Of a stretch of 10,668 nt of DNA, positions 7,063 through 10,668 are shown one piece after another. Within the stretch, counting starts at the first letter, position 1, and every line of letters starts with the position of its first letter. Source of the stretch: Beijerinckiaceae bacterium (GTDB lineage Bacteria > Pseudomonadota > Alphaproteobacteria > Rhizobiales > Beijerinckiaceae); assembly GCA_027311205.1 (NCBI GenBank), contig DAICZI010000027.1, positions 1 through 10,668 of the forward strand. The letters run 5' to 3'. Under the pieces are notes generated by a model, which searched no databases, had not been told where the DNA came from, and saw only the letters and a program-made list of their open reading frames with translations. A program made the translations under genes and the position numbers.

Positions 7063-7893
7063 TCACAGCGCTTCCAGCACAAGCTCCATCGTCATCAGCA
7101 CCGGATTGTCGCCCTGGTGCAGCAGGCCACCCGACAGGTTGCCCTCATAATCGACAAGCTCGATCTCGATCCTGGCGTCACCATCAGCGACGGTGCCGGA
7201 GCGGATTGACATTTCGGTGGCAAAAGGCGTGCTGATCCGGCCATCGGCATAATGCGCGCCAATCAAGCTGCCAACGCCGCCGCGAATGAGGGCGCGGGCG
7301 ATGCCGTGCTGTCGGCAATAATCCTGAAGCGCTGCCGCGAGATCCTGATTGGGGCGCAGGCGCAGCGCATGGAAGGGTGCGCTGTTTGCCCCCTCGCCAC
7401 GCGGTTCAAACAACGTGAAACCGGTCTCCGCATCCGCCACCGCTTCAAAGGCTGCATCACCAAGCCCGGTTGCCGCAACCACCAGCGGCGCGGCAAGGCG
7501 GGTCTCCTCGGGGAGAATATGCCCGCCGCTTTGGTGGCCACTCGCCTCCTGCCAAAAGGCATGACAATGAAAAAACGGCTGCCCAAACCGTCGGCCAAAG
7601 GTCAAAGCTCCTGACCTCAGCCGGGTTATCCCTTCGGGCCGGAATGTCTCGCTGTAGAAAGCGGCGTGGGCCGGCGTCGGCGGCAGAGCAGGCATCACAT
7701 AGGCCAAGGGCGCGAACGCACCATCGCCAAAGCGCAGGACGCCGCTGGCCATGCCATGGGCTGCAAAGGCCGCAGCCACAGCATCGAGCAGACGCTGGCC
7801 TGCGGGCAAGACAGTTTCAAAATTCAGGCCGCGCGTCACCACCGCTGCATGGCGCGTTTCCGGAGGCGGGCCGGGCTGAAGGATGCGTCTCAT
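7063..7893 (-). CDS. Two-domain PPC (DUF296) protein of a catabolic operon
   Basis: The 276-residue protein contains two copies of the PPC/DUF296 fold (plant and prokaryote conserved domain, PF03479). The first, about residues 18-145, has the hallmark HCHAFWQ...SGGHI with His109, His111 and His125. In structurally known PPC proteins such clustered histidines can hold a metal, so a metal site is plausible. The second, about 178-276, has PNQDL, GGVGSLIGA, ATE, VDYEGNLSGG and DNPVLMTMELVLE, but reads GGL where the first has GGH, so it has lost the histidine cluster. No signal peptide is visible. The chosen ATG at 7893 overlaps the ligase stop as ATGA, indicating translational coupling; no strong Shine-Dalgarno precedes it. 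Longer reading into the ligase is in the wrong frame for that gene and not supported. The biochemical function is unknown to me. Prokaryotic PPC proteins without an AT-hook need not bind DNA. Confidence 0.8.
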   Translation of the reverse strand: MRRILQPGPPPETRHAAVVTRGLNFETVLPAGQRLLDAVAAAFAAHGMASGVLRFGDGAFAPLAYVMPALPPTPAHAAFYSETFRPEGITRLRSGALTFGRRFGQPFFHCHAFWQEASGHQSGGHILPEETRLAAPLVVAATGLGDAAFEAVADAETGFTLFEPRGEGANSAPFHALRLRPNQDLAAALQDYCRQHGIARALIRGGVGSLIGAHYADGRISTPFATEMSIRSGTVADGDARIEIELVDYEGNLSGGLLHQGDNPVLMTMELVLEAL

Positions 7894-9527
7894 CGGTGAC
7901 CCGGTAGCGATGCGGGCTCGGCAAGGCTGCCCTCGGCCTCGATCTTCTCGCGGATCAAGCGCTTGGGCACTTTGCCATAGCCCGATTTGGGCAAGGCATC
8001 CCAGAACAAGTAGCGCTTGGGCAGTTTGTAGCGGGCCATCCTGCCTTCGAGGAAGGCAGCAAGATCGGCCTCGCTGGCCTGCGCGCCCGCGCGCCGCACA
8101 CAAACCGCAATGCCGATTTCGCCCCACTTCGCATCGGGCACCCCGAGCACGGCGACTTCAGCAATAGCCGGATGCGTGAGAAGTTTTTCCTCAATTTCAC
8201 GCGGATAAATATTGGAACCGCCGGAAATATACATGTCGGAGGCGCGTCCGGTGATGAACACGAAGCCCTGCGCATCCATGTGGCCGAGATCGCCAGTGCG
8301 AAACCACCCCTTGCGGAAGGCTTTGGCATTGGCTTCGGGATTATTGTAATAGCCCGCGAAAACCGCCGGGCCAATGACGCAGATTTCGCCGGTTGTATCG
8401 GGCGGCAGTTCCTCGCCGGATTCATTCTGGATCGATACCTGCATGCCGGTGCGCTCGAAACCGCAGGTGCCGAGCCGCGTATTGGCACCATCGGCTTCAT
8501 CATGCAGGGCGGCTGGCAGCACCGTGATATTGCCCGTGACCTCGCCGAGCCCGAAATATTGCACCAGCACCGGCCCAAATTTACGCAGCGCGAATTTCTG
8601 ATCCTCGCGGTACATCGGTGCGCCGGCATAAATGATGCTGCGCAGGCTCGAATGGTCATGGAGGTCGGCGGCAGGATGTTCAGCGAGCATTTTCAGAATG
8701 GTCGGCACAGTGAAAAGATTGGTGATGCGATGGGCGGCGATCAGCCGGAACGCCTCGTCAATATCGAAGCGATCCGATGACAACAGCACGGTTTTGGCCC
8801 CGCGTGCCACCTGGTTGAGCTGATGCACGCCTGCGCCATGTGACAGCGGGGCCACCACCAGCGACGCATCGTTTTCATCCGTGCCCGGCACCAGGTCACT
8901 TAGATGATTGGTGATGACAAAGGCCATTTGCCCATGCGTCAGCACCGCCGCTTTCGAGCGACCCGTTGTGCCGGAGGTGAAAAAGAACCAGCACGGATCG
9001 TCATAGTCGACCGCGCAGTCTGGCAGGCTGGTGCCAAGCGCCGCCGTAACCAGCGGTGCCAGCGCAAAATCACCGGAAGCGCCCGGCCCGATGCGGCCAA
9101 TCCAGCGAACTTCGGGGACACTGGCGGCTATGGCTTCGGCATGGCCGTTGAACGCAGCGTGGCACAGCATGAGTTCGGCTCCCGAATCGCGCGCCAGCTC
9201 AATGACCTCGGCGGGCGTCAGGCGGAAGTTGGTGGGCACCCATACAGCACCGAGCCGAAAGGCGGCGAACATGGATTCGAACATTTCATTGCAATTGCTC
9301 GAATGCACCAGGATGCGGGTGCCTTTGGTGGCGCCGTGAGCGGCAAGCACCGCCGCCATGGCCGAGACACGCGCGTCGAGCAAACGCCAGTCAAGCACCA
9401 GATCACCCCAGACAAAGGCCGGACGCTCGGGAAACCGGCGGGCATTCTGACGCAGCGGATGCGCCAGATTCGCCACGCGGCGGCTGACGGGCGCCGTGCC
9501 GCCTGCTGGTGGGGCCAGGCTGGACAT
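7890..9527 (-). CDS. AMP-forming acyl-CoA ligase (ANL superfamily)
   Basis: The 545-residue protein should activate a carboxylic acid to its CoA thioester through an acyl-adenylate. Motifs in order: the phosphate-binding loop FFTSGTTGRSK (182-192), YFGLGEVTG (324-332), RTGDLG (410-415), GRASDMYISGGSNIYPREIE (427-446), where most ligases have GRxKDxI, and the C-terminal SGYGKVPK with the expected adenylation lysine at 519. The overall pattern fits medium/long-chain or aryl-acid CoA ligases; the substrate is not assignable. ATG 9527 is chosen because GGAGG lies 10 nt upstream (9538-9542) and family homology begins soon after. An in-frame ATG at 9638 would add 37 unrelated residues and read through the putative regulatory region. 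It is the first gene of the minus-strand operon and overlaps the PPC gene by 4 nt. It is divergent from the TRAP binding-protein gene. Confidence 0.94.
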   Translation of the reverse strand: MSSLAPPAGGTAPVSRRVANLAHPLRQNARRFPERPAFVWGDLVLDWRLLDARVSAMAAVLAAHGATKGTRILVHSSNCNEMFESMFAAFRLGAVWVPTNFRLTPAEVIELARDSGAELMLCHAAFNGHAEAIAASVPEVRWIGRIGPGASGDFALAPLVTAALGTSLPDCAVDYDDPCWFFFTSGTTGRSKAAVLTHGQMAFVITNHLSDLVPGTDENDASLVVAPLSHGAGVHQLNQVARGAKTVLLSSDRFDIDEAFRLIAAHRITNLFTVPTILKMLAEHPAADLHDHSSLRSIIYAGAPMYREDQKFALRKFGPVLVQYFGLGEVTGNITVLPAALHDEADGANTRLGTCGFERTGMQVSIQNESGEELPPDTTGEICVIGPAVFAGYYNNPEANAKAFRKGWFRTGDLGHMDAQGFVFITGRASDMYISGGSNIYPREIEEKLLTHPAIAEVAVLGVPDAKWGEIGIAVCVRRAGAQASEADLAAFLEGRMARYKLPKRYLFWDALPKSGYGKVPKRLIREKIEAEGSLAEPASLPGHR

Positions 9528-9537
9528 GGCGACGCTT

Positions 9538-9542
9538 CCTCC
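9538..9542 (-). promoter_or_regulatory. Ribosome binding site that fixes the ligase start
   Basis: GGAGG on the minus strand, followed after 10 nt by ATG 9527. It favours this start over the in-frame ATGs at 9551 and 9638, which have no comparable site. The GGAGG also lies inside the frame that would be used by the longer versions, which argues against them. Confidence 0.75.
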
Positions 9543-9544
9543 AA

Positions 9545-9596
9545 TTGACATGATTTGTCTAATTTGCCACTTATGTCTGACAAAGAAAAGTATAAT
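9545..9596. promoter_or_regulatory. Putative divergent promoter/operator region with GACA/TGTC repeats
   Basis: This part of the 129-bp gap between ligase and TRAP genes is AT-rich. It contains four copies of one 4-bp word in inverted arrangement: GACA 9547-9550, TGTC 9556-9559, TGTC 9574-9577 and GACA 9579-9582. The last two form TGTC-T-GACA, and TTTGTC (9554-9559) pairs with GACAAA (9579-9584). TTGACA at 9545-9550 and TATAAT at 9591-9596 are good hexamers but are too far apart (40 nt) to be one promoter. I infer an operator for a shared regulator; no regulator gene is in the window. Confidence 0.4.
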
Positions 9597-9643
9597 TCCG
9601 TCAGGAGCAGAGGACGGGATCAAGGGGTCGAAATCCATTCCTC

Positions 9644-9649
9644 AAGGAG
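9644..9649 (+). promoter_or_regulatory. Ribosome binding site of the TRAP binding-protein gene
   Basis: AAGGAG is followed after 7 nt by ATG 9657. Another ATG at 9652 is closer to the site but in a different frame that does not encode the binding protein, so the spacing and the frame together select 9657. Confidence 0.8.
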
Positions 9650-9656
9650 CCATGCC

Positions 9657-10668
9657 ATGCAAGCCTTATCGCGTCGTCATTTCACCAAAAGCGCTGGCGC
9701 GCTGGCGATTTCCAGCTTTGCCATAGGCACAGCCAGGGCGGCCCAGTTCACCTATAAATATGCCAATAACCTGCCGCTTGCCCATCCGATGAACAAGCGC
9801 GCGGCGGAAGCCGCCGCCAAAATCAAGGACGAGACCGGCGGGCGGTTTGAACTCAAGATTTTCCCGTCGAGCCAGCTCGGCTCTGACACTGACACGCTCG
9901 ATCAAGTCCGCTCGGGCGCGGTTGATTTCTTCACCTTGTCAGGCTTGATCCTCTCGACGCTGGTGCCGGTTGCCGCCATCAATGGTGTCGGGTTCGCTTT
10001 CAAGGACTATCCGACTGTCTGGAAAGCCATGGATGGCCCGCTCGGCACTTTTGTGCGCGCGGAAATCGCCAAATCGGGCTCAATTTTTGCTTTCGACACC
10101 ATTTGGGACAATGGCTTCCGCCAGACCACGACGTCGAGCAAGCCGATTGTGACGCCCGCCGATCTGGTCAATCTGAAAATCCGCGTCCCGCCCGCGGCGC
10201 TGTGGACCTCGATGTACAAGGCCTTCGGCGCAGCACCGACCACCATCAATTTCAATGAGGTCTATACCTCGTTGCAATCAAAGGTCGTCGATGCCGAGGA
10301 AAATCCGCTGGCGATTGTTGACACGGCGAAGCTCTACGAGGTGCAGAAATATTGCTCCCTGACCAACCACATGTGGGATGGCTTCTGGTTCCTGGCCAAC
10401 ACCGCCAACTGGAAAGCGCTGCCCAAGGACATTCAGGCGATTGTCACGAAGCACATCAATGCTGCGGGCCTGCTGGAACGGGCCGACGTCGCGACGCTGA
10501 CCACCGGACTGCAAAAGAGCCTGACGGCGAAAGGCATGGTGTTTAATGCCGTTGAATCGCATCAGCCTGAAATTCGCATCCAACCAAAGTCTCTAACCCA
10601 AACTCCCCGCTACCAAGTCAAACTTGACGCCGATCTGACCTGGATGGGCACGCCTTTTGCCGATCAAG
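9657..10668 (+). CDS. TRAP transporter periplasmic solute-binding protein (DctP family), cut by window end
   Basis: Open for 337 codons to the window edge with no stop. Residues 1-28 form an export signal with a twin-arginine motif SRRHFTK (5-11), a moderately hydrophobic stretch and a TARA cleavage site before AQF, so Tat export to the periplasm is likely. The mature part shows the DctP pattern: PLAHPMNKRAAEAA, FPSSQLGSD, VRSGAVDF, LKIRVPP with the conserved ligand-carboxylate arginine (Arg176), NFNEVYTSLQSKVVDAEENP (Glu-Asn-Pro at 215-217) and W-DGFWFLAN. It should capture an organic acid for a DctQM permease, which would lie beyond the window. After about residue 300 (nucleotide 10557) the sequence no longer resembles the usual C-terminal helix region with a GFY..W pattern. 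This may be subfamily variation, a rearrangement or an assembly join. It is divergent from the acyl-CoA ligase operon. Confidence 0.9.
   Translation, partial: MQALSRRHFTKSAGALAISSFAIGTARAAQFTYKYANNLPLAHPMNKRAAEAAAKIKDETGGRFELKIFPSSQLGSDTDTLDQVRSGAVDFFTLSGLILSTLVPVAAINGVGFAFKDYPTVWKAMDGPLGTFVRAEIAKSGSIFAFDTIWDNGFRQTTTSSKPIVTPADLVNLKIRVPPAALWTSMYKAFGAAPTTINFNEVYTSLQSKVVDAEENPLAIVDTAKLYEVQKYCSLTNHMWDGFWFLANTANWKALPKDIQAIVTKHINAAGLLERADVATLTTGLQKSLTAKGMVFNAVESHQPEIRIQPKSLTQTPRYQVKLDADLTWMGTPFADQ

Noticed and set aside
7894..8127. 78-codon N-terminal extension of the PPC protein
   Set aside because: It would overlap the end of the ligase in another frame, is Cys/Arg/Gly-rich without similarity to PPC proteins, and the ATGA overlap at 7890-7893 gives a better start.
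9528..9638. 37-residue N-terminal extension of the acyl-CoA ligase
   Set aside because: The extension is not ligase-like and crosses the regulatory repeats; GGAGG upstream of ATG 9527 marks the likelier start.
1..10668. CRISPR array, phage module, toxin-antitoxin pair or riboswitch
   Set aside because: No direct-repeat array, no phage or toxin-like small gene pairs, and no structured leader that I could support by reading both strands.

Overview
The window looks like a chromosomal segment of an alphaproteobacterium, probably of the Rhizobiales/Hyphomicrobiales type. This rests on the GC-rich coding sequence, a tRNA-Tyr/tRNA-Gly(UCC) pair of the usual alphaproteobacterial form, a homospermidine synthase gene, a perfect CtrA-type site (TTAA-N7-TTAAC) and a TRAP transporter binding protein beside an acyl-CoA ligase/SDR operon. 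No species is assigned.

Left part (1-2979). A rho-independent terminator ends an upstream gene, followed by tRNA-Tyr(GUA) and tRNA-Gly(UCC) on the plus strand. On the minus strand lie a homospermidine synthase gene (hss) broken by one in-frame amber codon at position 36, and upstream of it a sensor-like gene with a GAF domain and a GGDEF domain whose signature has become PQRRF. A CtrA box lies immediately upstream of that sensor gene.

Middle (about 2980-4640). This is an insertion-sequence graveyard. An IS630-family element of about 1.07 kb has degenerate inverted ends, two frameshifts (one from a 16-bp near-perfect tandem duplication) and loss of the third catalytic acidic residue. Directly after it sits the C-terminal remnant of a second transposase, probably ISKra4-like, which also carries an in-frame amber codon. 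Class II fumarase (fumC, plus strand) follows and appears intact.

Right part (6250-10668). A tightly packed minus-strand operon reads AMP-forming acyl-CoA ligase, a two-domain PPC (DUF296) protein overlapping it by 4 nt, then an SDR dehydrogenase 15 nt later. Divergent from it is a TRAP-type periplasmic solute-binding protein with a Tat-like signal peptide, cut by the window end. The inferred logic is import of an organic acid by TRAP, CoA activation by the ligase and oxidation by the SDR, with the PPC protein in an unknown role. The shared 129-bp intergenic region holds GACA/TGTC inverted repeats that may be an operator. The substrate cannot be read from the sequence.

Most notable are the amber-interrupted hss, the CtrA box on a gene with a dead GGDEF motif, and the PPC didomain protein embedded in a catabolic operon. 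I see no CRISPR array, phage module or clearly new defence system.
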